A DNA stretch of 64,000 nt from Longimicrobiaceae bacterium (lineage in GTDB: Bacteria > Gemmatimonadota > Gemmatimonadetes > Longimicrobiales > Longimicrobiaceae). The stretch spans positions 1 to 64,000 of the forward strand of contig DASVBS010000006.1 of NCBI GenBank assembly GCA_036375715.1, given 5' to 3'. A model generated the notes under the pieces. That model worked only from the letters and a program-made list of their open reading frames with translations, did not search any database and was not told the origin of the DNA. Shown one piece after another: positions 34,396 to 42,650 of the stretch. A program made the translations under genes and the position numbers. Position 1 is the first letter of the stretch. Each line of letters starts with the position of its first letter.

Positions 34396-35390
34396 GGCAG
34401 CCCGAGGGTCTCCTCCAGGCCGCACATCAGGTTCATGTTCTGCACCGCCTGCCCCGCCGCGCCCTTCAACAGGTTGTCGATGGCGGCGACCAGCACCAGC
34501 ATGGGCACCTCTACGTCCGCGACGCCGGTCACCCCCATCGATACCCGATTGCTGTCCACCGCGTCGCGCAGCGTCGGCATGCGATCCTCGAGCACCTCCA
34601 CGAACGGCTCGTTCGCGTATGCCTCCCGCCAAAGGCCGATCGCATCGGCCGGCCTCACCCCCTCCGCCAACGGGAGGTAGGTGGTCTGGAGGATGCCCCT
34701 CCGTACGGGAGCCAGGTGCGGGGTGAAGACCAGCTCCGGTGCCTTGCCCTGTGCGGCCAGCCCCACCTGGTAGCGTATCTCGGCTAGGTGCCGGTGCACG
34801 TTTCCGACGGCGTAGGCGCTGAAATCCTCCGCGATCTCGGCGAAGAGCAGGTGCCGTTTGGGCGACCTGCCCGCACCCGTTGCCCCGGAGGCGGAGTTGA
34901 TGATGATCGGCGCGGTCCCGGCGAGGCCCGCCCGCGCGAGGGGCGCCACCGCCAGGATGGCGGCCGTCGGGTAGCAACCCGGATTGGCCACCAGCCGCGC
35001 TCCACGAATACTTTCACGGTGTAGCTCCGGCAGACCGTACACCGCCCGTCGCGTCCACGCCGGAGCGTTCGCTTTCGGCACCCGCAGGTCCGCCGAGAGA
35101 TCGATCACCCGCGGCCCGGCTTCCACTGCCCGCTCCACCCACTCCAGAGAGAGGCCGTGCGGCAGACAGGAGAACACCACGTCACAATCCCCGAGCGGAG
35201 CCTCCGCGGCGTGAACGAGTGTCAGATCCGGAGCCGCGCGATCGATCGCGCGCAGCGGCTGACCCGCCTCGCTCTCCGAGGTGGCGAAAACGATGCGCGC
35301 CGCCGGATGACGAACCAGAAGCCGAACCAGCTCCCGACCCGTGTACCCGGTCGCGCCCAGAATGCCGATACGTTGGACAGAGTCGCTCAT
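34389..35390 (-). CDS. argC: N-acetyl-gamma-glutamyl-phosphate reductase
   Basis: A 333-residue NADPH-dependent reductase, third step of arginine synthesis. Motifs: IGILGATGYTGRELVRLL, VVFSCLPHGLSLEW, and the active-site Cys in ARLVANPGCYPTAAILA; HRHLAEIRYQ and LKGAAGQAVQNMNLM lie in the C-terminal half. The ATG at 35390 is the first gene of the arginine operon. An ARG-box-like inverted repeat lies 43-66 bp upstream. Confidence 0.97.
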   Translation of the reverse strand: MSDSVQRIGILGATGYTGRELVRLLVRHPAARIVFATSESEAGQPLRAIDRAAPDLTLVHAAEAPLGDCDVVFSCLPHGLSLEWVERAVEAGPRVIDLSADLRVPKANAPAWTRRAVYGLPELHRESIRGARLVANPGCYPTAAILAVAPLARAGLAGTAPIIINSASGATGAGRSPKRHLLFAEIAEDFSAYAVGNVHRHLAEIRYQVGLAAQGKAPELVFTPHLAPVRRGILQTTYLPLAEGVRPADAIGLWREAYANEPFVEVLEDRMPTLRDAVDSNRVSMGVTGVADVEVPMLVLVAAIDNLLKGAAGQAVQNMNLMCGLEETLGLPC

Positions 35391-35432
35391 CAGGCGTTGA
35401 AAGCTAGTGACCTGCAATGAATTGTCAACCAG

Positions 35433-35456
35433 CCGAATGAAATTCCATTCATTCGG
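35433..35456. promoter_or_regulatory. ARG-box-like operator between argC and nfo
   Basis: CCGAATGAA and TTCATTCGG form a perfect 9-bp inverted repeat around ATTCCA. Its centre, TGAAATTCCATTCA, matches the ArgR operator pattern TGAAT-N4-ATTCA at all but one position. A second, weaker half-site-like stretch (AATGAATTG) begins about 18 bp nearer argC. ArgR, encoded 1 kb away, should bind here in the presence of arginine and repress argC-H. Confidence 0.75.
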
Positions 35457-35533
35457 GCACACGGTCGCTTGCGGGTGTGCGTGGTCGGAGCCATCGTGGG
35501 GGCGATCGGCTTCGACCCAGGATACGGAAGACA

Positions 35534-36430
35534 ATGCAATACTACTTCGGCTCGCACACCAGCGACAACGGCGGGATCGACATGGCCGTGCGGCGCGCGG
35601 CGGCCGCGGGCATGAGCGCCCTCCAGATCTTCACCGCGCCGCCGCGCTTCTATGGCGACCGCTCGGGCATCCGTCCGGAGCGGGTGGAGCGGTTCCGCAC
35701 CGCCCTGAAGGAAACGGGGATCGACCCCCGCAAGGTGGTGGTGCACGGGGCGTATGTGCTGGGGGTGGCGACGCCGGAGGACGACAAGTGGGAGCGCGCG
35801 GCGGCGGGTCTGGCTAAGGAGATGGAGCGCTCGACCACCCTCGGAGTGGGCGGGGTTTGCTTTCATCCCGGCTCAGCGGGGAAGGGCTCGGTAGAGGAGG
35901 CGACCGCCAGGGTGGCGCTGGCGATGAGCCGCGCGCTGCAGGGTGTGAAGGGAGAGACCCGGCTGCTCGTCGAGAACACCGCCGGCGCCGGCCGTACGGT
36001 GGGTCGGACGGCGGCAGAGGTGGGAGCCATTCTCCGGGCCGTGCCGCCTGCGCTCCGGCCGCGCGCGGGGTACGGCCTGGACACCTGCCATCTCTTCGCT
36101 TCCGGGTACGACCTGCGCGAATCGCCCGAGGCGCTCAGCCGCGTTCTGGACGAATTCGAGGAGGAGACCGGTGAGCCGCCCGCCTTCTTCCATCTCAACG
36201 ACAGCGAAGGGGAGCTCGGCTCCAACCGGGATCGGCACACCCTGCTGGGCAAGGGCAAGATCGGCCTCGAGCCGTTCCGATGGCTGCTGGCGGATCGACG
36301 AGCCCGCGGCGTCCCCCTGATCCTGGAGACCCCTCAGAAGCATCCGGAAGTGGCCCCCGACGATCCCACTCCGGACCCCTGGGATGTGGAGATGTTGCAG
36401 CTTCTGCGGGAGTGGGTGGGGACGCCCTGA
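35534..36430 (+). CDS. nfo: Endonuclease IV (AP endonuclease)
   Basis: A 298-residue TIM-barrel enzyme that cuts DNA at abasic sites with three zinc ions. Motifs: YYFGSHTSDNGGIDMAVRRA at the start, VVHGAYVLGVATPEDDKW, LLVENTAGAGRTVG, GYGLDTCHLFASGYDL, FFHLNDSEGELGSNRDRH and a final LILETPQKH. All expected metal-binding His, Asp and Glu positions seem present. The ATG at 35534 has GGAAG 5 nt upstream. It diverges from argC across a gap holding the ARG box, so it may be co-regulated, which would be unusual. Confidence 0.95.
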   Translation: MQYYFGSHTSDNGGIDMAVRRAAAAGMSALQIFTAPPRFYGDRSGIRPERVERFRTALKETGIDPRKVVVHGAYVLGVATPEDDKWERAAAGLAKEMERSTTLGVGGVCFHPGSAGKGSVEEATARVALAMSRALQGVKGETRLLVENTAGAGRTVGRTAAEVGAILRAVPPALRPRAGYGLDTCHLFASGYDLRESPEALSRVLDEFEEETGEPPAFFHLNDSEGELGSNRDRHTLLGKGKIGLEPFRWLLADRRARGVPLILETPQKHPEVAPDDPTPDPWDVEMLQLLREWVGTP

Positions 36431-36443
36431 AAGGCGGAAGCGC

Positions 36444-37019
36444 TCAGCCTCCCGCCAGCTCCTCCAGGCGGCGGACGATCTCGGGCAGGTGCTCGGGCTC
36501 GCGCAGGATCAACAGGATCTGGTCATCGCCAGCGATGGTCCCGACGATCTCCGGCCATTCCTGCCAGTCGATGGCGACCGCCACTGGCTGAGCCCCGCCG
36601 GTCAACGTCTTCACGACCAGCAGGTTGCCCACGCCGTCCGCGCCGAGGTAGAGCGCGGGTAGCAGGCGGGAAAGAGCGGGGGTCGGATCGGTGACGTGGG
36701 CGGGGACGGTATAGACCGAGCCGCCGTCCTCGTCCGGCATCTTGATCAGGCCCAGCTCGCGGATGTCGCGGGAGAGCGTGGCCTGGGCGACCTCGAATCC
36801 TCGCTCGGCGAGACGTTCGCGCAGGACCTCCTGCGAGGGGATGCGCTGGATCCGGACCAGGTCGAGAATGGCTGCGTGTCGCTGGGGCTTCACGGGACGC
36901 GGCGAGCGGTGATGGGTTGGCTGCCGGAAGCTAGGATCCCGTGCAGGGGCGAGCAAGTCTGGCTTTCCTTCCCCCTTCCCCTTTTGCCTACGCTTCTTGG
37001 TTTGTTCAGTTCGCCCCAT
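36444..37019 (-). CDS. argR: Arginine repressor ArgR
   Basis: A regulator of arginine genes: an N-terminal winged helix (RHAAILDLVRIQRIPSQEVL, then AQATLSRDIRELGLIK) and a C-terminal arginine-binding oligomerisation domain (VGNLLVVKTLTGGAQPVAVA, GTIAGDDQILLIL). From the ATG at 37019 it has 191 residues, with a ~42-residue Lys/Arg-rich extension not usual in ArgR. A GTG at 36893 would give the standard ~149 residues but has no clear ribosome-binding site. The longer start overlaps the cupin gene by 14 bp. It converges with nfo. Confidence 0.93.
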   Translation of the reverse strand: MGRTEQTKKRRQKGKGEGKPDLLAPARDPSFRQPTHHRSPRPVKPQRHAAILDLVRIQRIPSQEVLRERLAERGFEVAQATLSRDIRELGLIKMPDEDGGSVYTVPAHVTDPTPALSRLLPALYLGADGVGNLLVVKTLTGGAQPVAVAIDWQEWPEIVGTIAGDDQILLILREPEHLPEIVRRLEELAGG

Positions 37020-37401
37020 CGTCGTCCCCGCCGAAATCGTCGCCGATCGCGGAGAGGGTCAGCAGCAAGGCGCTCTCTTCAGTGGCTGTAATGTCGTTCG
37101 CGTCGCCCGGACCGAAGAAGAGGAGCTGCCCGGCGCTGAGCTCCTGGTCCTCACCGGCGGCTCGGAAGCGGATGTGCCCGGAGAGCACATGGAGCGTCAT
37201 CGGACTGTCCGCCTGGTGCGTGGCGATCACGTTCCCTTTCGCCATGGCGACGAGCGTGACCCGCAGCCGGCCAGACTTCGCCAGCGTTCGACCCGCCCGC
37301 CCGCTTCGTCGGTAGGCCTCTTCCTGCCGTAGCTCGGCAAGCTGGTCAGCGAGATCGAAGATCAGGTTGGGAGCGGTCAGCGGGCGATTGATCGATGACA
37401 T
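37006..37401 (-). CDS. Small single-domain cupin protein
   Basis: A 131-residue protein with a cupin barrel at residues ~50-120: VTLVAMAKGNVIATHQADS, MTLHVLSGHIRFRAAGEDQE, and LSAGQLLFFGPGDANDITA. Only some of the usual metal-binding His/Glu positions are present, so it may not be an enzyme. The C-terminus is acidic. The ATG at 37401 has GGAGAG 6 nt upstream. Its stop overlaps the argR start, suggesting co-expression with the repressor. Confidence 0.8.
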   Translation of the reverse strand: MSSINRPLTAPNLIFDLADQLAELRQEEAYRRSGRAGRTLAKSGRLRVTLVAMAKGNVIATHQADSPMTLHVLSGHIRFRAAGEDQELSAGQLLFFGPGDANDITATEESALLLTLSAIGDDFGGDDDGAN

Positions 37402-37455
37402 AGGGTCTCTCCACGCCGTCGGTTCAGGTTGGAGCTGCCCGGCCAGTGCTTGCAA

Positions 37456-37477
37456 GGAGCCGGCCGGAGGCGGCTCC
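37456..37477 (-). terminator. Hairpin between the Omp85-like gene and the cupin gene
   Basis: GGAGCCG (37456-37462) and CGGCTCC (37471-37477) form a 7-bp stem with an 8-nt loop. On the minus strand it is followed by TTGC only, so termination would be weak. Confidence 0.35.
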
Positions 37478-37491
37478 GTAGGCCCGTACCA

Positions 37492-39603
37492 TCAGTACCA
37501 GTACGTCAGCCCGACGTACCATCGCCCCTCTCGATCTCCCGCCGTTGCGCCCACGGGCTCCAGGCGTTCGACGGTGATCGCATCCTCGAAGAAGCTCAGC
37601 CCCACCCCGAGGGAGGAGCGGAAGCCGTCGGTGGGCACCGAGCCCAGTCGGCCCAGTTCGTCGCGCAGCCCGTCGTTCACCCGGGTCCAGCCGCTCTCCG
37701 CCAGCAGCACCAGCGCCGGCCGCAGAGGCGGGATGAGAAAGATATCGACACGCCCCAGTGGCTGCGTGGACCGGGGCGGCAGACCTACGGTCACCCGACC
37801 GCGCGCGAGCAGGGCGGTCGATCCGCCGAACTCGTTGCTCTCGTAGCCGCGCAGTCCCTCCAGCGAGCCGAAGCGGAAGAGCCGCTGGGGCGGGACGGAA
37901 CCCCAACTGTGCCCGCCATCGATCCGGGCCGCCGCCGTGATGGGTCCGAGCTGATAGCGAGCGCTGCTCAAAGCCCACAGACGCTGATACCTGAAGTCGC
38001 CGAGCCCCGCCTCGCCGCTGAGGCGAAACACCAGGCTTCTTCCCATCCCGAACGCACCCGGCCCGAGCGAGTACCCGGCCGATCCCTCCACCGCCACCTG
38101 GTTGCCCGGTTCGATTCCCGCCAGCGGGCCGAACTCGTCGGCCGTGCCGAACAGGTAGCGCGAGGTGTTCACGGTGACCGAGTCGTGGCGCTCGTACCGC
38201 GCGCCGAGGCGGCCATCCCACCGCCCGTGACGGACGGAACCGAACAACTCGACCCCGGTTGCGTCGTAGTAGTCGCGCTCGTCCGAGCCGAAGAGCAGCG
38301 CCGGGAAGGTGTAGATCCATTCCCAGTCGTAGGTGGGCCGGAATGGCTGAATGTCGATCAGCCGGCGATAGGCGGAGAGGCCGAATCCGAAATCGCTGAC
38401 ACCGGCGCCGGCCCGCGCGACTGGTTCCCCCCAGAGGAGGCCGACCTCGCCCCGGGCGGTCGACTCGGCGAAGGCCCACCCCGCCGTACCATACACCTGC
38501 CACGGCTGACGCTGCGGATCGGACGGCAGCAACCGGGCGCCCACGCCCAGGAAGGGTCCCTCCACCCGGTTGTAGCGGAACAGGTGACTGCCGCGCTCGA
38601 AGTGAAGCCCGACCGTGGGTCCCGCGTTCTCCGACCGGGCCGCGGTGGCCGTGGCGAGCCGCAGGTCGGCAAAGTCGTCCATCGAGTAGCGTCCCGCATC
38701 TTCGCCCACCTGCGATCGCCAACCCACGAAGGCCTCCGAGGCCGGCTGTAGATTCCAGCTCAGCTGCTCGCGTGGCCCTTGCGGTTCCCATCCGGTGTTG
38801 AGGTCATAGTCGATCCACTGGCTCACGACCCGACCGGAGATCGCCCCTCCCAGGACCTTCGATTCGAAGATGACGTCCCGCCGCTGGCGATAAGGGAGCC
38901 AGTAGCGGCCCTCCCAGAGGCCGTTCTCCAGCTCCACAAAGGTGCCGATTTCGGCCACCGAAGAGGGCACCTCGCTGCCTCCGCCGACGAAGCCCAACCT
39001 AGCCCTGGCGACCGCCCCGCGATCGGCGTCCAGGTAGAAGGTTCCGACGACCAGGAGGTCGTCCTCGCGCGCACGACCCCCACGGGGGCGTACGGAGATG
39101 GGGATCAGCGTGATCAACTCTTCCTGCACCCGCAGACGCACCGGCTCCAGCGCGTCGTAGCGGTAGACCTCCGGACCTCGCTGACCGAAGGGGTTCACCG
39201 CCCTCCGCCCGGCGAAAGGCGTGAAGATCTCGATCCCGTACAGGTGCGGAACGATCCAGGGGTCCTCCATGATCGTCGCGAGCGTGTAGGGCAGCGGGAT
39301 CAGCACGCGCGCCCGATGCCCCTTCACCTCCTGCCGCACGAATTCCCCTCGGTGCCACCGCACTTCGGAGACGACCTCGTCCACCGTGGCAGGAAGGTCG
39401 CCTCCTCCCACCGAATCGGTGGCCAGGGTGATGTACATCGAGGTCTGCACGTCCGCGCGGTAATCCAGCAGGTCTGCTGGAATCTGACCAGACTGGCCGA
39501 TGGTGAACTCGACCAGGGCCTGGGTTTCCGGCGAATCGAACGACGGAGGAGGGAGGGTGTCGATTTGCTGGAAGAGGAGGGCCAGGGCGGCGGCAACGAT
39601 CAT
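37492..39603 (-). CDS. Outer-membrane beta-barrel protein, Omp85-like, with N-terminal periplasmic domain
   Basis: A 703-residue exported protein. A short signal sequence (MIVAAALALLFQQ) is followed by a ~220-residue periplasmic domain that is not a clear POTRA repeat (TLATIMEDPWIVPHLYGIEI, LLVVGTFYLDADRGAVARA). A barrel of alternating strands extends to the C-terminus and ends in aromatic residues (WYVGLTYWY). LFRFGSLEGLRGYESNEFGG resembles the conserved LRGY/F loop of Omp85 transporters. It may be a BamA/TamA relative or a Bacteroidetes DUF5686-like protein. It is monocistronic as far as can be seen. Confidence 0.7.
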   Translation of the reverse strand: MIVAAALALLFQQIDTLPPPSFDSPETQALVEFTIGQSGQIPADLLDYRADVQTSMYITLATDSVGGGDLPATVDEVVSEVRWHRGEFVRQEVKGHRARVLIPLPYTLATIMEDPWIVPHLYGIEIFTPFAGRRAVNPFGQRGPEVYRYDALEPVRLRVQEELITLIPISVRPRGGRAREDDLLVVGTFYLDADRGAVARARLGFVGGGSEVPSSVAEIGTFVELENGLWEGRYWLPYRQRRDVIFESKVLGGAISGRVVSQWIDYDLNTGWEPQGPREQLSWNLQPASEAFVGWRSQVGEDAGRYSMDDFADLRLATATAARSENAGPTVGLHFERGSHLFRYNRVEGPFLGVGARLLPSDPQRQPWQVYGTAGWAFAESTARGEVGLLWGEPVARAGAGVSDFGFGLSAYRRLIDIQPFRPTYDWEWIYTFPALLFGSDERDYYDATGVELFGSVRHGRWDGRLGARYERHDSVTVNTSRYLFGTADEFGPLAGIEPGNQVAVEGSAGYSLGPGAFGMGRSLVFRLSGEAGLGDFRYQRLWALSSARYQLGPITAAARIDGGHSWGSVPPQRLFRFGSLEGLRGYESNEFGGSTALLARGRVTVGLPPRSTQPLGRVDIFLIPPLRPALVLLAESGWTRVNDGLRDELGRLGSVPTDGFRSSLGVGLSFFEDAITVERLEPVGATAGDREGRWYVGLTYWY

Positions 39604-39693
39604 CGGCTGCGTTCCGGTCGATTGAGCAAGAGAGATCGCGGCGATCGCCGCAGTCGAAAACCCCGCTGCGCCCCGGCAATCCCTGCGCCATCC

Positions 39694-40398
39694 TCAGCGG
39701 TACCCCGACGCAATCAGCGCCTCCGCGATCTCTCCTGGTCGATTGGTGATGATCGCCGCGACGCCCTCGCGCGCCAGCGTGACCGAGTGAGCGGGGTCAT
39801 CCACTGTCCAGACCGCCACGGCGTACCCTTCCCGGCGCACGACCTCGATGGTGAACGGCGAGGCCTCATCGACCCGCAGGCAGACGCCGTTCACTCCGCA
39901 ATGGGCCGCTCGCTCCGCTACCGCTTCGTTCCAGCTCTCGGCCACCAGAAAACGTCGCACTGAGGGAGCAATGCGTCCCAGCTTGGTCAGGACCGCATCG
40001 TCGGACGCAGAGAGAAAGCAGCGTTCGGTGAGACCATGATCGCGAAGGATTTCAACGACGGTCTGCTCGGATCCGCCCGCCCTGATCTCCACGTTCAGCC
40101 ACGATTCCGACGCCGCGGCCCAGGCCGCCACCTGTTGCAGGTCCGGAAGGCGGGCCCCGGTGAGTTGCTGCAACGCGGGCCAGGTGATTCTGGCTACCTC
40201 CTCGCGCCGGCCGAAGGTCCTTTGGAGAGTTCCGTCGTGGATGACCACCGGGACGCCGTCCGCAGCGATGCGGATATCTACCTTTACTCCGTCGGCGCCC
40301 TGGGCACGGGCGCGCGCCAACGACTCCAGTGTGTTCTCCAGAGCCACATCGGGAGCTCCTCGGTCACCAAGGACTAGAAGCCGCGGAAAGGGTTCCAT
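39694..40398 (-). CDS. Glycerophosphodiester phosphodiesterase-fold protein, active site altered
   Basis: A 234-residue GDPD-family TIM barrel. The N-terminal motif normally reads HRG..PENT...ExD...HD. Here it is DRGAPDVALENTLES (Asp12 for His), GADGVKVDIRIAADG (Lys39 for Glu) and VVIHDGTL (His54 kept). A later Glu (LNVEIRAGG, 104) is kept. Active enzymes use two His residues and a metal held by two Glu and one Asp, so loss of one His and one Glu predicts weak or no hydrolysis. The ATG at 40398 has GGGGAG upstream, and no signal peptide is seen. Confidence 0.8.
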   Translation of the reverse strand: MEPFPRLLVLGDRGAPDVALENTLESLARARAQGADGVKVDIRIAADGVPVVIHDGTLQRTFGRREEVARITWPALQQLTGARLPDLQQVAAWAAASESWLNVEIRAGGSEQTVVEILRDHGLTERCFLSASDDAVLTKLGRIAPSVRRFLVAESWNEAVAERAAHCGVNGVCLRVDEASPFTIEVVRREGYAVAVWTVDDPAHSVTLAREGVAAIITNRPGEIAEALIASGYR

Positions 40399-40583
40399 CG
40401 CTTTCTCCCCAGAGCCTGGAAGTCGAGCGCGAGGCAGGCCTGCGCGCGCGTTTTTCAGCGATCCGGATCCTCGGGGCCACCCGGTACGGCATGCGAGTTG
40501 CCGAAGGCACCGCCATTCCAAGCAGCCGGATCGTCCGGAACAGGACCGACGGTCCTGGCCAGTGCCCTCGCAAAGGAGATCAC

Positions 40584-40817
40584 ATGTTCCGCAACAGAAT
40601 CCTTCGTGCCCTTCCAGTTCTCGCAATCTCGGCGGCTTTCGCCGCATGCACCGCCGAAGTCGAGGAGGAAGGTGATCTCCCGAACGTCGAGGTCACGGAT
40701 GAGGGCAACCTTCCGGAAGTAGACGTCGATCCGGCCGAGGTCGAGGTGGGCACCGACACCCAGCAGGTCGAGACCCCGGATATCGACGTCAACCCGACCG
40801 AGGGCAACGATCCCTGA
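40584..40817 (+). CDS. Small acidic lipoprotein
   Basis: A 77-residue protein with a lipoprotein signal (MFRNRILRALPVLAISAAFA, then the lipobox Cys22 after Ala-Ala). The mature part is very acidic and repetitive, alternating Val/Asp/Pro/Glu units (DLPNVEVTDEG, NLPEVDVDPAEVEVG). No fold or function is apparent. The ATG has a good GGAG site at 7 nt. It stands alone. Confidence 0.7.
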   Translation: MFRNRILRALPVLAISAAFAACTAEVEEEGDLPNVEVTDEGNLPEVDVDPAEVEVGTDTQQVETPDIDVNPTEGNDP

Positions 40818-40971
40818 GCCGAGCGGCTCACGGTAAGGATCAGGTCGGATAATCCAGAGGCGTCGGGAGCGAATCGAAGTCGCCCGATTCGCTTCCGGCG
40901 CCTTCGCGCGTCGCCGCTTCCAGAGCTGATGTCAATCGCAGAAGTTGATGTGTACCGCTGGCACTGACCCG

Positions 40972-41967
40972 TCAGCGTGCTAACCCCCACAATGGGCGTG
41001 CCACCAGTATCCCGGTAGACGACCGAATCGCGGCTACGTACTCAGGTACCGTGCTCCGGGTGATTTCCACCACGCCGCCCGACAACGGAGCGTGGAGGAC
41101 ACGCAGTACCCCGCCGTCGTCGCGGTAGGCGAAGGCGGAGTGCGTTACATCCAGCCCTTCGATCGAGGTCGCGAACGCCAGCACGTCACCGGTCTCGATC
41201 TGCGTCTCCACCGCGGCGATGCGGTCGGTCGGGACCACCCAGCGCGGCTCGTCGTCGAGCGTCCGCTCCATCGCCTCGATCTCGGCCAGAATCTCCGGGT
41301 ACGCGAGCGCAGGGTACGAGTCGGGGTGTGAAGACATGAATCGTAGGGGCCGCGTGTCCGGACGAGCGCCGAGCTCCTCTCCCAGTAGCCTCACCAGGCC
41401 GCGGCGCTCGTTGTCGCTGAGCCACTCGCTGAAGTAGTGGAGGCGACTCGTGTAGCCCTCCCGCTTGCCCCCGCGGTAACGCATCCGTTCCATCTCCCGC
41501 GCGAAGGCTTGCCATTGCACGGGACCCTCCGCGTGCGCCACTCGCCCGATGGCGAGACACGATTCCACCAGGGTGACGCAGTCGAAGCGGTCCAGGTGGA
41601 GGGTGAGCGGCTCAGCCCGCGGCGGACCGTCCGCCACGCGGATGTACTGCTCCAGCGTATATGGTTCGTATGGAGTGCCGGCGGCCAGCTCCCCTACCCG
41701 CGTGGCGGCCCTACCGGTGGAGTCGTCAGCGTCGACCAGCCCTTCCTCGCGGAGCACGCCCGCCCAGCGGATCAGCCGCTCTTCGTCCTCGGGCGACGGC
41801 GGTGGCGTGAAGGGAGACTCGCTGAGCGCGGGACCGGCGCCGTCGGTCGCCGCGGCGGCGGAGCCCTCGCGCCCCCCTTCCAGACAGCCAAGGAGTGGCG
41901 CGGGGATGGCCATCGCCGAGGCAAAGCCGATGGCGTTTCGCAGCAGGTCGCGTCGCGAGAGGGTCAT
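40972..41967 (-). CDS. DUF1460 (amidase-like, NlpC/P60 fold) exported protein
   Basis: A 331-residue protein with a twin-arginine-type signal (SRRDLLRNAIGFASAMAIPA) and a possible lipobox (APLLGC, Cys28). The DUF1460 domain shows the likely catalytic Cys in LHLDRFDCVTLVESCLAIGR and a His in LDVTHSAFAYRDDG. This family is annotated as N-acetylmuramoyl-L-alanine-amidase-like and is thought to act on cell-wall peptides. It belongs with the other wall enzymes scattered over 40-52 kb. Confidence 0.82.
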   Translation of the reverse strand: MTLSRRDLLRNAIGFASAMAIPAPLLGCLEGGREGSAAAATDGAGPALSESPFTPPPSPEDEERLIRWAGVLREEGLVDADDSTGRAATRVGELAAGTPYEPYTLEQYIRVADGPPRAEPLTLHLDRFDCVTLVESCLAIGRVAHAEGPVQWQAFAREMERMRYRGGKREGYTSRLHYFSEWLSDNERRGLVRLLGEELGARPDTRPLRFMSSHPDSYPALAYPEILAEIEAMERTLDDEPRWVVPTDRIAAVETQIETGDVLAFATSIEGLDVTHSAFAYRDDGGVLRVLHAPLSGGVVEITRSTVPEYVAAIRSSTGILVARPLWGLAR

Positions 41968-42064
41968 GGTCGGTGGTCCGCTGTGATATGATCGGGTGAG
42001 TCACCACGCGAATTGTGGAAGGTGGTCGAATGCTGGCGGCGGAAGGGAGTGCCTGGGAATCGGC

Positions 42065-42280
42065 TCAGGTCGTAAGCGAATCCAGGGCTGCATAGCAACG
42101 TGACGCCTCCGAAGAAAGGCGGGCGGCCTCGTCAGGATCACCTCGCTGGATCGCGCGCGCCGCCAGGCGATCGCATTCCACGCGAGCCGGGTCGTCGCTG
42201 GGAGGCACCGCAGGGGGAGCGTTCCCTCCACAGGCGCAGAGAAACGCAGCACCGAATACCCAGACGGGCGGTCTAATCAT
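42065..42280 (-). CDS. Small putative lipoprotein
   Basis: A 71-residue frame beginning MIRPPVWVFGAAFLCACGG, with a lipobox-like Cys near residue 15, then Pro/Asp-rich sequence and a short helix (RVECDRLAARAIQRGDPDEA). It has no good ribosome-binding site, so support is moderate. Confidence 0.4.
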   Translation of the reverse strand: MIRPPVWVFGAAFLCACGGNAPPAVPPSDDPARVECDRLAARAIQRGDPDEAARLSSEASRCYAALDSLTT

Positions 42281-42650
42281 GGCAAACCGTTGGTCTGCGA
42301 ATCGATAGGACAGTCTCGTCTCGCAGGTTCCCCGTTGACGCACGCCAATCGCGTCAGCATACTTCACACAGAGCGGCGGGGTCCCGATCGTGCAAACCGC
42401 ACGCGGCTTGCCAGGGCAGCCGCCGCGCGTCGGCCCCGGCGCCGATGGGTCCGAGCACGAGTAGACGCGGGGTGTCCGCGGCTTCCGCTGGAAGCGCGGC
42501 GGGCATCCCGCCGATTTTGGAGAACGTCGTTCCGCAGCCGTACGCGGGCAGTCGGCAGTCGGGGCGCCACGAAACGCGAGCGTCCCGGGCGGGCATCTGG
42601 AGCTGCCAACCCCGCGGGCCTTGCTTTCATTTCAGGCAGGAGGCGAGGCA
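42281..42650 (+). other. 370-bp gap with one promoter-like sequence
   Basis: No convincing gene. TTGACG (42335-42340) and CATACT (42358-42363) with a 17-bp spacer could drive the carbonic anhydrase gene, leaving a ~280-nt leader. An open minus-strand frame at 42354-42596 has some protein-like stretches (TPRLLVLGPIGAG) and could be a gene remnant. Confidence 0.35.

Noticed and set aside
42354-42596. 80-codon minus-strand frame in the gap before the carbonic anhydrase gene
   Set aside because: Some protein-like stretches but no ribosome-binding site or known family; noted as a possible remnant only.
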